A stretch of DNA of 64,000 nucleotides from assembly GCF_000285275.1 (NCBI RefSeq), contig NZ_CADO01000001.1, forward strand, positions 1 to 64,000, given 5' to 3'. Every line of letters starts with the position of its first letter. Positions within the stretch are counted from its first letter, which is position 1. This document shows, in pieces, positions 27,549 through 37,011 of this stretch. The stretch is from Acetobacter pasteurianus subsp. pasteurianus LMG 1262 = NBRC 106471. Its GTDB lineage: Bacteria; Pseudomonadota; Alphaproteobacteria; Acetobacterales; Acetobacteraceae. A program made the translations under genes and the position numbers. A model generated the notes under the pieces. It searched no databases. It saw only the letters and a program-made list of their open reading frames with translations, and was not told the DNA's origin.

Positions 27549-28121
27549 ATGAAATCCGAACGCCTTGCCATTCCCGATGTTATTCTGATTACGCCACCAC
27601 GCTTTGGTGACAATCGTGGGTTCTTTTCAGAAACCTACAATATCGAACGCATGCGCGAAGCTGGCATTACGGAACCTTTCGTGCAGGATAACCAGAGTCT
27701 TTCCCGCCAGAAAGGTGTTATCCGCGGCCTGCATTGCCAGCTTGATCCGTTTGCACAGGGCAAATTAGTGCGCTGCACGCGTGGGGCTATCTGGGATGTT
27801 GCCGTAGATGCCCGCACAGGCTCCCCTACTTATGGAAAGTGGGTTGCGGCCGAACTGTCCGAAGAAAATTGGTCTCAGCTCTGGATTCCGCCGGGCTTCC
27901 TGCACGGCTTCTGCACCCTGACTGAGAATGCAGAAGTGCAATACAAATGCACGGCTCTTTACAGCAAAGCATCTGAACGCGCCGTTATCTGGAACAGTGC
28001 GGAACTCGGCATAGATTGGCCCGTTAAGGCCGAAGACGCCGTATTGTCTGAAAAAGACTTGCTGGCACCGGAATTTTCAGCTGCCAAAGGGTGGTTCCAG
28101 TATGCAGGGAAAGAAGGCTGA
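27549..28121 (+). CDS. rfbC: dTDP-4-dehydrorhamnose 3,5-epimerase
   Basis: Third step of dTDP-L-rhamnose synthesis, a cupin epimerase of 190 residues. The catalytic His is in GVIRGLHCQ, the Asp-His partner region is AIWDVAVDARTGSPTYGKWV, and IPPGFLHGFCTLTENAEVQY is the family signature. AGGAG lies upstream of the ATG. Because the rfbA terminator precedes it, a separate promoter in 27519-27548 or read-through is needed. Confidence 0.97.
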   Translation: MKSERLAIPDVILITPPRFGDNRGFFSETYNIERMREAGITEPFVQDNQSLSRQKGVIRGLHCQLDPFAQGKLVRCTRGAIWDVAVDARTGSPTYGKWVAAELSEENWSQLWIPPGFLHGFCTLTENAEVQYKCTALYSKASERAVIWNSAELGIDWPVKAEDAVLSEKDLLAPEFSAAKGWFQYAGKEG

Positions 28122-28123
28122 GC

Positions 28124-29029
28124 ATGAGCATTCTGTCTGAAACTGGCGGCCCTGTTCTGGTAACTGGCGGAAAAGGCCAGCTTGCAACATCTTTGGTTAA
28201 TCTTGGTGGACCACGCATCCGTTGTGTTGGCCGGCCAGATTTTGACTTTGACCGCCCTGAAACACTTAAGACAACGCTAGACGCCATCAAACCTGTTGCT
28301 GTGGTAAATGCTGCAGCATGGACGGCTGTTGATCTGGCAGAAAGTGAACCCGAAGCCGCAGCCCGCGCCAACACCACAGGGCCAGAACTTCTGGCCCACC
28401 TGTGTGCAGAACGCGGCATCCCCTTTATCCATGTTTCCACAGATTACGTATTTGCCGGAGACAAAGGTGCACCTTATGTGGAAACAGATCCTGTTTCCCC
28501 CCAGACTGTTTACGGCAGCACCAAAGCTGAAGGTGAACAACGCATTCTGGTAGCTGACCCACGCAGCATTATCCTACGCACCTCTTGGGTTTATTCAGCG
28601 CACGGAAAAAACTTTGTACGCACCATGCTCAATGCTGGCGCCAAAAACCCAGCACTGAAGGTAGTAGGCGATCAGCGTGGTAACCCCACCTGCTCCGATG
28701 ATCTGGCGCGGGCGATTCTTTCCATTCTGGCCACGATTGAAAAAACCGGCTGGAAAGATGAATACGCAGGCATTTATCACGCCTGCGGCACTGGTGAGAC
28801 AACATGGCATGGTCTGGCCGAAGCTGCGCTTCAAAAAGCGTCTGAATACGGCCAAACTAAACCCACCATTACGGCCATACGCACAGAAGATTGGCCCACA
28901 CCTGCCAAACGTCCGGCGGATTCTCGCATGGATAACAGTAAACTTGCGCGCGTATTTGGCGTTCAGATGCCGCAATGGCAGGAAAGCGTGAACAAGGTGG
29001 TACACCACATCTTCACAGCACCTTCCTGA
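28124..29029 (+). CDS. rfbD: dTDP-4-dehydrorhamnose reductase
   Basis: Final step: reduces dTDP-6-deoxy-L-lyxo-4-hexulose to dTDP-L-rhamnose. 301 residues from ATG 28124, which lies 2 bp after the rfbC stop. Features: nucleotide-binding VTGGKGQLA (in place of GxxGxxG), STDYVFAGDKG and the YxxxK catalytic pair in VYGSTKAEGEQ. A CTGGGG/CCCCAG hairpin (29037-29058) follows without a U-tract. Confidence 0.96.
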   Translation: MSILSETGGPVLVTGGKGQLATSLVNLGGPRIRCVGRPDFDFDRPETLKTTLDAIKPVAVVNAAAWTAVDLAESEPEAAARANTTGPELLAHLCAERGIPFIHVSTDYVFAGDKGAPYVETDPVSPQTVYGSTKAEGEQRILVADPRSIILRTSWVYSAHGKNFVRTMLNAGAKNPALKVVGDQRGNPTCSDDLARAILSILATIEKTGWKDEYAGIYHACGTGETTWHGLAEAALQKASEYGQTKPTITAIRTEDWPTPAKRPADSRMDNSKLARVFGVQMPQWQESVNKVVHHIFTAPS

Positions 29030-29109
29030 CACCTCTCTGGGGGAACAGGCGGCCCCAGAAGGTTATCTCAATCAATACCGCCTGATAGAATGTAGAAGTG
29101 AACAGTTAG

Positions 29110-30084
29110 GTGCAAACACTAAACGTGCAACACGGGATGGATCTTCCCCAACATCAGGAAACTGCTCCTGTTGCCGTTTTACTTTCCGTTTACAATGGCG
29201 CTGCATTTTTAAATGACCTGCTAACATCCCTTAAACAGCAAACACATACAAACTGGGTTCTGCTCTGGCGGGACGATGGTTCTACTGATGCCAGTATAGA
29301 TTACATGCATCAATTTGCGTTGGATGTTGGCACTCAACGTTGCAGACAAATTACGTCATCCCCCGCGCATATGGGAGTCGTACTTTCTTACGCAACACTT
29401 CTAAAGGATGTGCCAGAAGGTTATTTTATTGCCTTCTGTGATCAGGATGATGTCTGGTTTCCAGATAAACTGGAACGTGGGCTTAAAGCGCTTACAGTCA
29501 CCCAAAAGCCCGCGCTTTATTGCTCACGCCAACGCTTAACAGACACCAGGCTGCGCCCCATTAGTATTTCGCCGCAGTTACCGCCACACCCGTGCTTTCA
29601 AATGGCCTTAACGCAGAATATTGCTACGGGCTGCACCATTATGCTTTCCCCTGCGGCGGTCTCTCTCGTACAAAGTAGTTTCCCCCCGCCCAACCATATT
29701 TTGCATGATTGGTGGGCTTATCTGGTTGTTACTGGCGCAGATGGCACCATTATTACGGACAATCAGCCCACATTATTTTACCGTCAGCATGATAATAACG
29801 CTGTGGGGGCCCCTGCCTTATTCACACAACGGGCATTAGCTGCTCTCCGGCGTGGCCCGTGGCAATTTATGTCCATTTTTCGGGGCAATCTGGCCTATCT
29901 TGCTCAACAAACCTACCTTTCAGCAGATAACCGCCATTTCGTAGCTGCATTACGTAAAGTGCTGTCACAATCAGGTTTGATAGGAAGATGGCACAGATGG
30001 CAGATGCTACAGCGCTCTTCCAAACTGCGTAGATATACTTGGCCGGAACAAATTATTTTCAGGCTATGGTTTCTGTTAGGTTGA
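29110..30084 (+). CDS. Glycosyltransferase family 2, rhamnosyltransferase-like
   Basis: 324 residues. The GT-A fold opens AVLLSVYNGAAFLNDLL, with the nucleotide-sugar motif RDDGSTDAS and the acidic pair in FCDQDDVWFPDKL. This pattern and its position after rfbBACD suggest transfer of L-rhamnose to a surface glycan; the acceptor is unknown. The C-terminal 80 residues are basic. The start is uncertain: GTG 29110 or ATG 29137, neither with a strong ribosome-binding site. The 235-bp gap that follows (30085-30319) holds no gene apart from the palindrome at its end. Confidence 0.8.
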   Translation: MQTLNVQHGMDLPQHQETAPVAVLLSVYNGAAFLNDLLTSLKQQTHTNWVLLWRDDGSTDASIDYMHQFALDVGTQRCRQITSSPAHMGVVLSYATLLKDVPEGYFIAFCDQDDVWFPDKLERGLKALTVTQKPALYCSRQRLTDTRLRPISISPQLPPHPCFQMALTQNIATGCTIMLSPAAVSLVQSSFPPPNHILHDWWAYLVVTGADGTIITDNQPTLFYRQHDNNAVGAPALFTQRALAALRRGPWQFMSIFRGNLAYLAQQTYLSADNRHFVAALRKVLSQSGLIGRWHRWQMLQRSSKLRRYTWPEQIIFRLWFLLG

Positions 30085-30300
30085 ATAATATCTGGTACTT
30101 TATCAGCAGGTTTTGCTCTTTCCTGTCATCCACAGCGTGAAAATGAAACATCATGAGCAAGATTATGTGCTCAAGAGCTGGATTTTCTCTGCATATTCCT
30201 TAACAAAACCACTTTCCAGTGCTTCTGCTATAAAGCTGTTCACGATAGATTACCGCTACTGTTAAAACCGAATCATTCTCATCAATCACCCGCAAACATT

Positions 30301-30318
30301 TTTCCAGCGTGCTGGAAA
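30301..30318. promoter_or_regulatory. 18-bp palindrome just upstream of ftsK
   Basis: TTTCCAGC-GT-GCTGGAAA, perfect 8-bp arms with a 2-bp centre, about 35 bp before the probable ftsK start. Probably an operator or leader hairpin. It does not match the alphaproteobacterial LexA box (GTTC-N7-GTTC). Confidence 0.5.
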
Positions 30319-30352
30319 TGTGTTTCGGCTTCTGGAGTCAGGATCAACACCC

Positions 30353-32974
30353 TTGGCGCGCATAAGCCCTACGCAATCCGATCAGTATCCCCCATCCTCA
30401 CACAAAAGCACGTTGCGTTTGCGCCTAGAGGAAGGTGGTGGGCTCGCGCTATGCGTTTTGGCCTGCGCTTTATTGGCTGCACTTGTCAGCTATAATCCCA
30501 ATGATCCGTCTTTCAACACAGCAACAGGGCAACCGCCAACCAACCTGTTAGGTATGAGCGGCGCCTTTTTTGCCGATACGCTGTTACAGGGCGTGGGGCT
30601 AGCGGCCATTCTGCCCGCGCTTATTCTGATCGCATGGGGCTGGCGGTTTATGAGCCACCGGCTGCTGGGCCACGAATCATGGCCTGTATTTGCCATGCGT
30701 GTTGTGGCCATTTTGTGCCTGTTGCCCGTTTCTGGCGCGCTATTGGCCGCTATTCCTCTGCTCTTTACAGCTTTGCCTGCCATTAACTGGCCAACCCAAG
30801 CTGGTATTGGCGGGGGCATTGGCCATTCCATCGCTCAAACATCCATTGCAGCTGGCATGGCGGCCATTGGCCCGGCCGGTGGCATGGTGCTGTGGCTGCT
30901 TGGGCTACTACTGGCTTTTCTGCTTATGGCTTTGGCCACGGGCCTACGGCGGGAGGAATGGTTTGCCATCTGGCGCGTAACACTTATGTTGCTCCGCTTG
31001 CCGGGCAAACTCGGGGTGCGCTTTGTACGCTACTATGCCAGCCGCAAACCCCAGACAGATACCTACACCACTACCGCAACGGCTGATCCTTATAAAAACC
31101 GGCCCCAGGCATCCGCACAGTCCCTCTTTTCCCATGATGAACCAGAGGTAGAGGACATCCCCCACACGGCACCAATATCTACACTTGCATCATCAGGCAC
31201 CGCTTTGATGCTCCGTGATGAGGAAGACATCAAAAAACCTGCGGCTTCTTCTTCCATGGAGCTGGCACATCATACGCCGGATCCAGCGCCCGCTGCCACG
31301 CCAGCTCCTGTTGTTACACAAGCTCCCCCTCCGCCGCCGCCAACACCAGAAAAACCAGCCAAATCGGGTATTCTGGGGCGTCTGTTTTCTGGAAGCGCAA
31401 ATCAGGAAAACAACACCGGCCCTACGGTGCGTGCGGGTGCCACTGTACGAAAAGGTGGATGGGAACTGCCTTCTCTCAGCCTTCTTAAACCGGCTCCGGC
31501 CAATACACGCACGGGCCCTTCCCCAGAAGCACTGCATGCAACTGCACGCCTGCTGGAACAGGTGCTGGCTGATTACGGTGTGCAGGGCAAAATTGTGGGC
31601 ATGAGCGCAGGCCCTGTTGTGACACTCTATGAACTGGAGCCTGCTCCAGGTATTCGTTCTGCCCGAATTATTGGCCTTTCAGACGACGTGGCACGCTCTC
31701 TTTCCGTGCTGAGTGTGCGTATTGCCACCGTGCCCGGCCGCAACGTGATGGGCATTGAAGTGCCCAACCAAACACGTGAAACTGTTTATCTTTCCGAACT
31801 CCTCAATCAGCCCACATGGCGGGATGAGCCAGGCCAGCTTCCTTTGGCTTTGGGTAAAGATATTTCTGGTGAACCGGTGTTTAGTGATCTGGCGCGTATG
31901 CCGCACCTGCTGGTAGCCGGCACCACGGGTTCGGGTAAATCCGTTGGTGTTAACGCCATGATTCTTTCGCTGCTTTATCGGCTTTCCCCCGATGAATGCC
32001 GCCTGATCATGATTGACCCCAAGGTGCTGGAACTTTCCATCTATGATGGCATTCCGCATCTGCTCACACCAGTGGTGACAGAACCACCAAAAGCCGTAAA
32101 TGCCCTTAAATGGGTGGTGCGCGAAATGGACCGCCGTTACCGCACCATGGCGCATATGCAGGTGCGTAACATTGCAGGCTATAACGCCCGTGCAGCAGAA
32201 GCCCGTGCCGATGGTGAAGTGGTTGTACGCCGTGTGCAGACAGGCTTTGACCCCGAAACCGGTAACCCGGTTTTTGAGGAACAATCTGTTACGCTAGACC
32301 CCATGCCCTATATCGTCGTGATTATTGACGAAATGGCTGACCTGATGATGACAGCCGGGAAAGAAATTGATGCCTGCGTGCAGCGTTTGGCCCAAAAAGC
32401 CCGTGCTGCTGGTATTCACGTTATTATGGCCACGCAGCGCCCTTCTGTGGATGTGATTACCGGCACCATTAAAGCCAACTTCCCCACCCGCATTTCCTTC
32501 CAGGTTATCAGTAAATTTGATAGCCGCACCATTTTGGGCGAACAGGGTGCTGAACAGCTTTTGGGCCAAGGTGATATGCTGTTCATGCAAGGTGGTGGCC
32601 GCATTACCCGCGTGCACGGCCCGTTTGTGGCGGATAGCGAAGTGGAACAGGTTGTTAACTTCCTGAAAGAACAGGGAGAACCTGTTTACGATGACGATGT
32701 GCTGGCAGAACCTGTGGATGAAACAGCATCTTCCAACAGTGGTTCTGGTCGTTCTGGAGGCGGTGATAACGGCGAATCTGAAATGTATGATGAAGCTGTT
32801 TCTATTGTGACCACTGAAGGCAAAGCTTCCACCTCTTTCATTCAGCGTAAGCTTTCCATCGGCTATAACCGTGCCGCAAAACTGATTGAGCAGATGGAAA
32901 AAGAAGGCATTATCAGCCGGGCAGACCATGTTGGCCGCCGCAAGGTATTGGTTGGCGCCAATAGGGAGGACTAA
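30353..32974 (+). CDS. ftsK: DNA translocase FtsK
   Basis: Septal DNA pump for chromosome dimer resolution and segregation; about 873 residues. Four to five N-terminal membrane segments (LALCVLACALLAALVSY onward), a Pro-rich linker with PPPPPPTPEKPAKS, then the RecA-like motor: Walker A AGTTGSGKSVGVNAM and Walker B VVIIDEMADLMM. The C-terminal gamma winged helix (SFIQRKLSIGYNRAAKLIEQ) reads KOPS sites. Start: a TTG at 30353 with AGGA 9 nt upstream is preferred; GTG 30320 is the alternative. The linker is shorter than in enterobacterial FtsK. Confidence 0.95.
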   Translation: MARISPTQSDQYPPSSHKSTLRLRLEEGGGLALCVLACALLAALVSYNPNDPSFNTATGQPPTNLLGMSGAFFADTLLQGVGLAAILPALILIAWGWRFMSHRLLGHESWPVFAMRVVAILCLLPVSGALLAAIPLLFTALPAINWPTQAGIGGGIGHSIAQTSIAAGMAAIGPAGGMVLWLLGLLLAFLLMALATGLRREEWFAIWRVTLMLLRLPGKLGVRFVRYYASRKPQTDTYTTTATADPYKNRPQASAQSLFSHDEPEVEDIPHTAPISTLASSGTALMLRDEEDIKKPAASSSMELAHHTPDPAPAATPAPVVTQAPPPPPPTPEKPAKSGILGRLFSGSANQENNTGPTVRAGATVRKGGWELPSLSLLKPAPANTRTGPSPEALHATARLLEQVLADYGVQGKIVGMSAGPVVTLYELEPAPGIRSARIIGLSDDVARSLSVLSVRIATVPGRNVMGIEVPNQTRETVYLSELLNQPTWRDEPGQLPLALGKDISGEPVFSDLARMPHLLVAGTTGSGKSVGVNAMILSLLYRLSPDECRLIMIDPKVLELSIYDGIPHLLTPVVTEPPKAVNALKWVVREMDRRYRTMAHMQVRNIAGYNARAAEARADGEVVVRRVQTGFDPETGNPVFEEQSVTLDPMPYIVVIIDEMADLMMTAGKEIDACVQRLAQKARAAGIHVIMATQRPSVDVITGTIKANFPTRISFQVISKFDSRTILGEQGAEQLLGQGDMLFMQGGGRITRVHGPFVADSEVEQVVNFLKEQGEPVYDDDVLAEPVDETASSNSGSGRSGGGDNGESEMYDEAVSIVTTEGKASTSFIQRKLSIGYNRAAKLIEQMEKEGIISRADHVGRRKVLVGANRED

Positions 32975-32976
32975 AC

Positions 32977-33648
32977 ATTTCCGTCCACCTGCCCCCTATC
33001 CTGTATCAGGATCATCATCTGGTTATCCTGAACAAACCTGCGGGTCTGCCTGTTCATGCAGGCCCAACAGGTGGCCCGAGTGTAGAAGACTGGTTTCCCC
33101 TGCTTTCACGCCGCAAGGATGGGCCATGGCTGGCCCACAGGTTGGATACAGATACATCTGGCTGCTTGGCCATTGCCTTACGCAAACAACCTCTTTTAGC
33201 TTTGCAACAGGCATTTGCCACCAAAACAGCACAGAAAACCTACTGGGCTGTTGTGCAAACAGGGCCGCAAGAAGACACTGGCCGCATAGACCTACCACTT
33301 GAAAAACAGTCCTCTAAAAAAGGCTGGCGCATGGTGGCATCTCCTTCTGGCGCAGCAGCAGCTACGCGCTGGAAGGTTCTTGGCCGCAATAAGGATTTAT
33401 GCTGGCTGGAGCTTATTCTTGAAACAGGGCGCACACATCAGGCCCGTGTGCATTGTGCTGCCATGAACTGGCCTATTCTAGGTGACCCTCTTTACGGCAC
33501 GCCGCACCCTCAGGGATTGCACCTGCTAGCCAGAAGTTTGACCCTACCTTTTTCTCCACCCATCACAGCAATTGCACCACCAAGGACTGGCATGAAAGCA
33601 GCTTTGCAAGCTTGCGGGTGGACACCTGACAAGGAAACCAAACTTTAA
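32977..33648 (+). CDS. RluA-family pseudouridine synthase with an apparent ATT start
   Basis: 223 residues if read from ATT 32977. It makes pseudouridine in rRNA or tRNA. The frame is open from the TAG at 32962 and the protein shows the full RluA pattern: YQDHHLVILNKPAGLPVHAG, catalytic Asp in HRLDTDTSGCL, and ETGRTHQARVHCA. Between that stop and the TTG at 33142 (inside the catalytic motif) there is no ATG, GTG or TTG. GGGAGGA (32964-32970, in the last ftsK codons) stands exactly 6 nt before the ATT. Initiation at ATT is inferred. It follows ftsK directly. Confidence 0.85.
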   Translation: MSVHLPPILYQDHHLVILNKPAGLPVHAGPTGGPSVEDWFPLLSRRKDGPWLAHRLDTDTSGCLAIALRKQPLLALQQAFATKTAQKTYWAVVQTGPQEDTGRIDLPLEKQSSKKGWRMVASPSGAAAATRWKVLGRNKDLCWLELILETGRTHQARVHCAAMNWPILGDPLYGTPHPQGLHLLARSLTLPFSPPITAIAPPRTGMKAALQACGWTPDKETKL

Positions 33649-33659
33649 AAGTATGGCGT

Positions 33660-34754
33660 TTATTTTCTTTTTTGCGGCCATGCTTTTACAATTTTCTCAT
33701 GTAAAAGCTGCCGTTTGTTACGGATGATTTCCGCATCAAATTTGCGGGCTTGCTGGTACCCTGCAACAGACATTTGACTGCGTTTTTGCGGATCATTTAT
33801 GAGATCCCGCAAGATATTTGCCAGAGCAGGAATATCATCCGGGTTAGCATACACCCCGGCAGTTCCAACAACTTCTGGCAAACCACCACGGGGGGAAGCA
33901 ACAACTGCGGCCCCCATACCCATGGCCTCCAACGCCACCATACCAAAAGGTTCTGGCCAACGGCTGGGTATCACAACAATGGCGGCCTGCCCCATAGCTT
34001 CCAGCACTTTATGATGAGGCTGATACCCAGCCATTGCTACGTGGGCTGCCAGCGCTTGCACGCGCAACTGCTTTAAAAAAGGTGTTTGCGGAGAATCCGG
34101 GCCAAATCTGTCTGCACCAATAATTTCAGCACGCCATGTGGGATGAGAAGGCAAAATATCAGCACACGCAGCCACAAAGGAATCCACACCTTTATCCGCT
34201 ACAACACGGCCTGCAAACAGCAATAGGTTCTCACGCGTTATAGGAACCTCTGGCAGTGCCGAAAAATCCAGACAATTGGGCAGCACATATACATTTGCTG
34301 CTGTTGCTGAACTGTTAAAGCGCTTTTGTACCCATTCAGATACAGCAACTACCGCCACCCTGCTGGCCAGAGTTTCTCGTTCTGCTGCTGTGCGCGCCTT
34401 TTTCATGCCGCATGGATCATTATGCAGCACCAAAGAAACGGGAAGATTTGGGAAACGCTTGTGCAGCCCCAATGCAATATCTGGCCGGTTATGAACCTCA
34501 ACAAGTTCCGGCTGAAGCTGCCGAATTATTCTGGCCACCCCAGCGATATATCGGCCTATCCGCCCTAATGGGTACAAAACGGAAGGCACAGGCTGAAAAG
34601 CAACACCCTGAAAACTTGGAACAGACAGAGATGACCCTACAACGGTTTCACCTTCTAACGCCGCGCGATGCACTAGCAACGCAATGGCCCCAGCCTGTTG
34701 CGGTGCAAATCTTTCTCGGGGGGGTAAAACTGTTAGAACCCGTAAAGCACACAC
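33660..34754 (-). CDS. Glycosyltransferase family 4 (GT-B)
   Basis: 364 residues from GTG 34754, with GGAGGGG 7 nt upstream. The N-terminal half (LRVLTVLPPRERFAPQQAGA) is the acceptor domain; the donor domain has LLFAGRVVADKGVDSF, then PEPFGMVALEAMGMGAAVVA with the E-x7-E motif. Probably a sugar transferase for surface polysaccharide; substrates unknown. It is last in a co-directional run beginning with the cysteine desulfurases at 39 kb, 59 bp after the GST gene. It ends convergent with the pseudouridine synthase. Confidence 0.85.
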   Translation of the reverse strand: MCALRVLTVLPPRERFAPQQAGAIALLVHRAALEGETVVGSSLSVPSFQGVAFQPVPSVLYPLGRIGRYIAGVARIIRQLQPELVEVHNRPDIALGLHKRFPNLPVSLVLHNDPCGMKKARTAAERETLASRVAVVAVSEWVQKRFNSSATAANVYVLPNCLDFSALPEVPITRENLLLFAGRVVADKGVDSFVAACADILPSHPTWRAEIIGADRFGPDSPQTPFLKQLRVQALAAHVAMAGYQPHHKVLEAMGQAAIVVIPSRWPEPFGMVALEAMGMGAAVVASPRGGLPEVVGTAGVYANPDDIPALANILRDLINDPQKRSQMSVAGYQQARKFDAEIIRNKRQLLHEKIVKAWPQKRK

Positions 34755-34813
34755 TATTTTACCCCTCCGGTATCATACGCTCTGTAATGCACACTGCAGA
34801 ACGTCACACCGTA

Positions 34814-35488
34814 TCAGGGGATGGATTCATACATATCCAGCTGCCACTCTGATGGTTCATCCAATGCCTCTTTATACCATTCCTGCATCAGCGGATGCTG
34901 GCGTACGGCATCCATATATGCGCGAGAAACATCAGACAGCCTAGTAACACCGTAGGACAGAAAGCGGCAGACAATCGGGGCAAACATGGCATCTGCATTC
35001 CCAAAAGATGCCCCAAACAGATAGGGGCCATCTGCCCCATAACGGGTTCTGGCATCTGCCCAAATCGCATCAATCCGGGAGATATCCTTCAGCACATCTT
35101 CTGCCAGAGGCTCAACCAATGGGCGGGCATCTCGGCCCAGATTCATAGGCAGAGCAGAACGCACACCCCGGAAACCGGAATGCATTTCGGCTGATATGGA
35201 GCGCGCTATCGCACGTTCACACCGTTCGGATGGCCAAAGAGCTGGCTGATATTCTGCGCAGTATTCCGCGATTGAAAGCGAATCCCACACCACCGCGCCT
35301 TCATGCTCCAGATACGGCACACACCCGTTGGGAGACAGCCTTTTAAGCACCGTGGTTTTGCCGCCACCGGCCAATGGCACAACATCTATATCCACGTTTA
35401 GCTGTGCCAGCTTTACCATCAGCCAGCCCCGCAAAGACCACGAAGAATACCGCTGTGTACCAATAACAAGCCGACCATCAGCCATCAT
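34814..35488 (-). CDS. Glutathione S-transferase family protein
   Basis: 224 residues: thioredoxin-like N-terminal domain (LVIGTQRYSSWSLRGWLMVK, with SSWSLR as the active-site region) and the cis-Pro/GSH-binding segment NGCVPYLEHEGAVVWDSLSI, then a helical C-terminal domain. The SxWSLR motif places it in the GST group seen in many proteobacteria with no known substrate. It lies 21 bp after mnmA, so it is probably co-transcribed. Either of the first two Met codons may be used. Confidence 0.88.
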   Translation of the reverse strand: MMADGRLVIGTQRYSSWSLRGWLMVKLAQLNVDIDVVPLAGGGKTTVLKRLSPNGCVPYLEHEGAVVWDSLSIAEYCAEYQPALWPSERCERAIARSISAEMHSGFRGVRSALPMNLGRDARPLVEPLAEDVLKDISRIDAIWADARTRYGADGPYLFGASFGNADAMFAPIVCRFLSYGVTRLSDVSRAYMDAVRQHPLMQEWYKEALDEPSEWQLDMYESIP

Positions 35489-35509
35489 TCGTGCCCTTTA
35501 CTTAAAAAC

Positions 35510-36592
35510 TTATGCTGGAACAGTTTCTTCCATACGGCGGATAAACCCACCGCCCAGAATACGCGTGCCCTGATAGAACACACAGGCCTGCCCAGGTGCG
35601 GGCATGGCGGGTTCTTCCAGATACACCATGGCACCATCTGGTGTGGGCACCACGCGGGCAGCTCGAGGCTCCTCACGCGCACGCATCTGCACACGGCATA
35701 CCAAGCCTTCTGGTGGCGCATCTACCAGCCAGTTCACATCCCGCACAGAAAGTGCCGTAACAAAAGATTTTTCCCGCGGGCCGATAATCACACGCCTGCG
35801 GCCCGGTTCTACACCAACTACCATCTGGCGTTCACCATTTAAGCGCGCAGCATTCCCCAGCCTTTTGCTTTGCCCCACGGTAAAACGCATAACGCCTTCG
35901 TGCTGGCCTACAATCTGCCCCTGCTGGTCCACAATTTCACCGGGACCAGCCATTTCGGGATGCATCTTTTCCACCAGATCCACGTAGGAGCCATCGCTTA
36001 CAAAGCACAGGTCCTGACTGTCCGGCTTGCCTGCAACCACCAGACCAAAGCGCTCGGCTTCTTTTCTGACGGCGGCCTTGTCTGGCATATCACCTAGTGG
36101 AAAACGCAAAAACTCAAGCTGATCCCGCGTGGTAGCAAACAAGAACCAGCTCTGATCCCGGTCTTCATCACACGGGCGGTGCAATTCTGCACCATCTGGC
36201 CCTTCCACACGGCGAACGTAATGGCCTGTTGCCATGGCATCTGCGCCAATTTCACGCGCAAGGCCTAGCAAATCTGTAAACTTCACGCCCTGATTACACG
36301 CCACACAGGGCACTGGCGTTTCACCCGATGCATAGGCATCTGCAAAACGCTCTATGACGCTATCCTTGAAGCGGCGTTCCGCATCAATAACGTAATGCGG
36401 AAAGCCCAGAAGGTCCGCCACTGCGCGGGCATCACGAATATCCTGCCCCGCGCAGCACGCGCCTTTTTTTGCAGCCCCGCGCGAATCGTAAAGCTGCAAG
36501 GTAGCACCCACAACTTCATGCCCTTCCTCCAGAAGGCGGGCAGCTACAACAGAGCTATCCACCCCACCAGACATGGCAACAAGTATACGCAT
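35510..36592 (-). CDS. mnmA: tRNA-specific 2-thiouridylase
   Basis: Adds sulfur to U34 of tRNA-Lys, -Glu and -Gln (360 residues). The PP-loop is VAMSGGVDSSV at the N-terminus. Catalytic cysteines are in PVPCVACNQGVKF and DSQDLCFVSDGS, the latter taking persulfide sulfur and attacking the thiolated intermediate. It lies 27 bp after the ferredoxin gene and downstream of two cysteine desulfurases, the usual sulfur source. No tusBCDE relay genes are present here. Confidence 0.96.
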   Translation of the reverse strand: MRILVAMSGGVDSSVVAARLLEEGHEVVGATLQLYDSRGAAKKGACCAGQDIRDARAVADLLGFPHYVIDAERRFKDSVIERFADAYASGETPVPCVACNQGVKFTDLLGLAREIGADAMATGHYVRRVEGPDGAELHRPCDEDRDQSWFLFATTRDQLEFLRFPLGDMPDKAAVRKEAERFGLVVAGKPDSQDLCFVSDGSYVDLVEKMHPEMAGPGEIVDQQGQIVGQHEGVMRFTVGQSKRLGNAARLNGERQMVVGVEPGRRRVIIGPREKSFVTALSVRDVNWLVDAPPEGLVCRVQMRAREEPRAARVVPTPDGAMVYLEEPAMPAPGQACVFYQGTRILGGGFIRRMEETVPA

Positions 36593-36619
36593 GAGCGCTA
36601 TATCCTTTTAAAAACGGCT

Positions 36620-36934
36620 TCAGGCCTTGCTGGGCAAGCGTACAACCAAGCCATCCAGCGCATCTGTCATAACGATCTGACAACCCAAGCGAGATGTCTT
36701 TTCCAGCCCGAAAGCCAGATCCAGCATATCTTCTTCATCATCCGTAGGGGCTGCCAGCTTGGGTGCCCAAGTTGGGTCTACAATCACATGGCATGTTGCA
36801 CAGGCCAAAGAACCTTCACATGCGCCTTCAAGGTCAATGCCGTGCTTATGGGCAATTTCCAGCACAGAAAGGCCAACCGGCGCATCCACTTTGTGTTCTG
36901 TTCCGTCCTGTTCAACAAATGTCATCTGGGGCAT
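36620..36934 (-). CDS. fdx: 2Fe-2S ferredoxin, Isc type
   Basis: About 104 residues. Adrenodoxin-like fold with Cys ligands in [16 protein letters not shown] (C-x5-C-x2-C) and a fourth in [10 protein letters not shown]. This spacing is typical of ISC-linked ferredoxins that donate electrons in Fe-S cluster assembly. Start chosen at Met 36934, with a purine-rich GGATGGAAA upstream; an ATG at 36964 would add ten residues. It stands between cysteine desulfurase genes and mnmA, which agrees with a role in sulfur and cluster chemistry. Confidence 0.9.
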   Translation of the reverse strand: MPQMTFVEQDGTEHKVDAPVGLSVLEIAHKHGIDLEGACEGSLACATCHVIVDPTWAPKLAAPTDDEEDMLDLAFGLEKTSRLGCQIVMTDALDGLVVRLPSKA

Positions 36935-37011
36935 TGGTTTCCATCCTGCCAAAGGCTGTTTCATTGCGGCATGTGGGGGTATGGCGTTCTGTTGGGCTGC
37001 AACCTGGTAAC

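Noticed and set aside
30318-30365. ATG at 30318 as ftsK start
   Set aside because: It is out of frame with ftsK and hits a stop after about 15 codons; TTG 30353 with AGGA is better.
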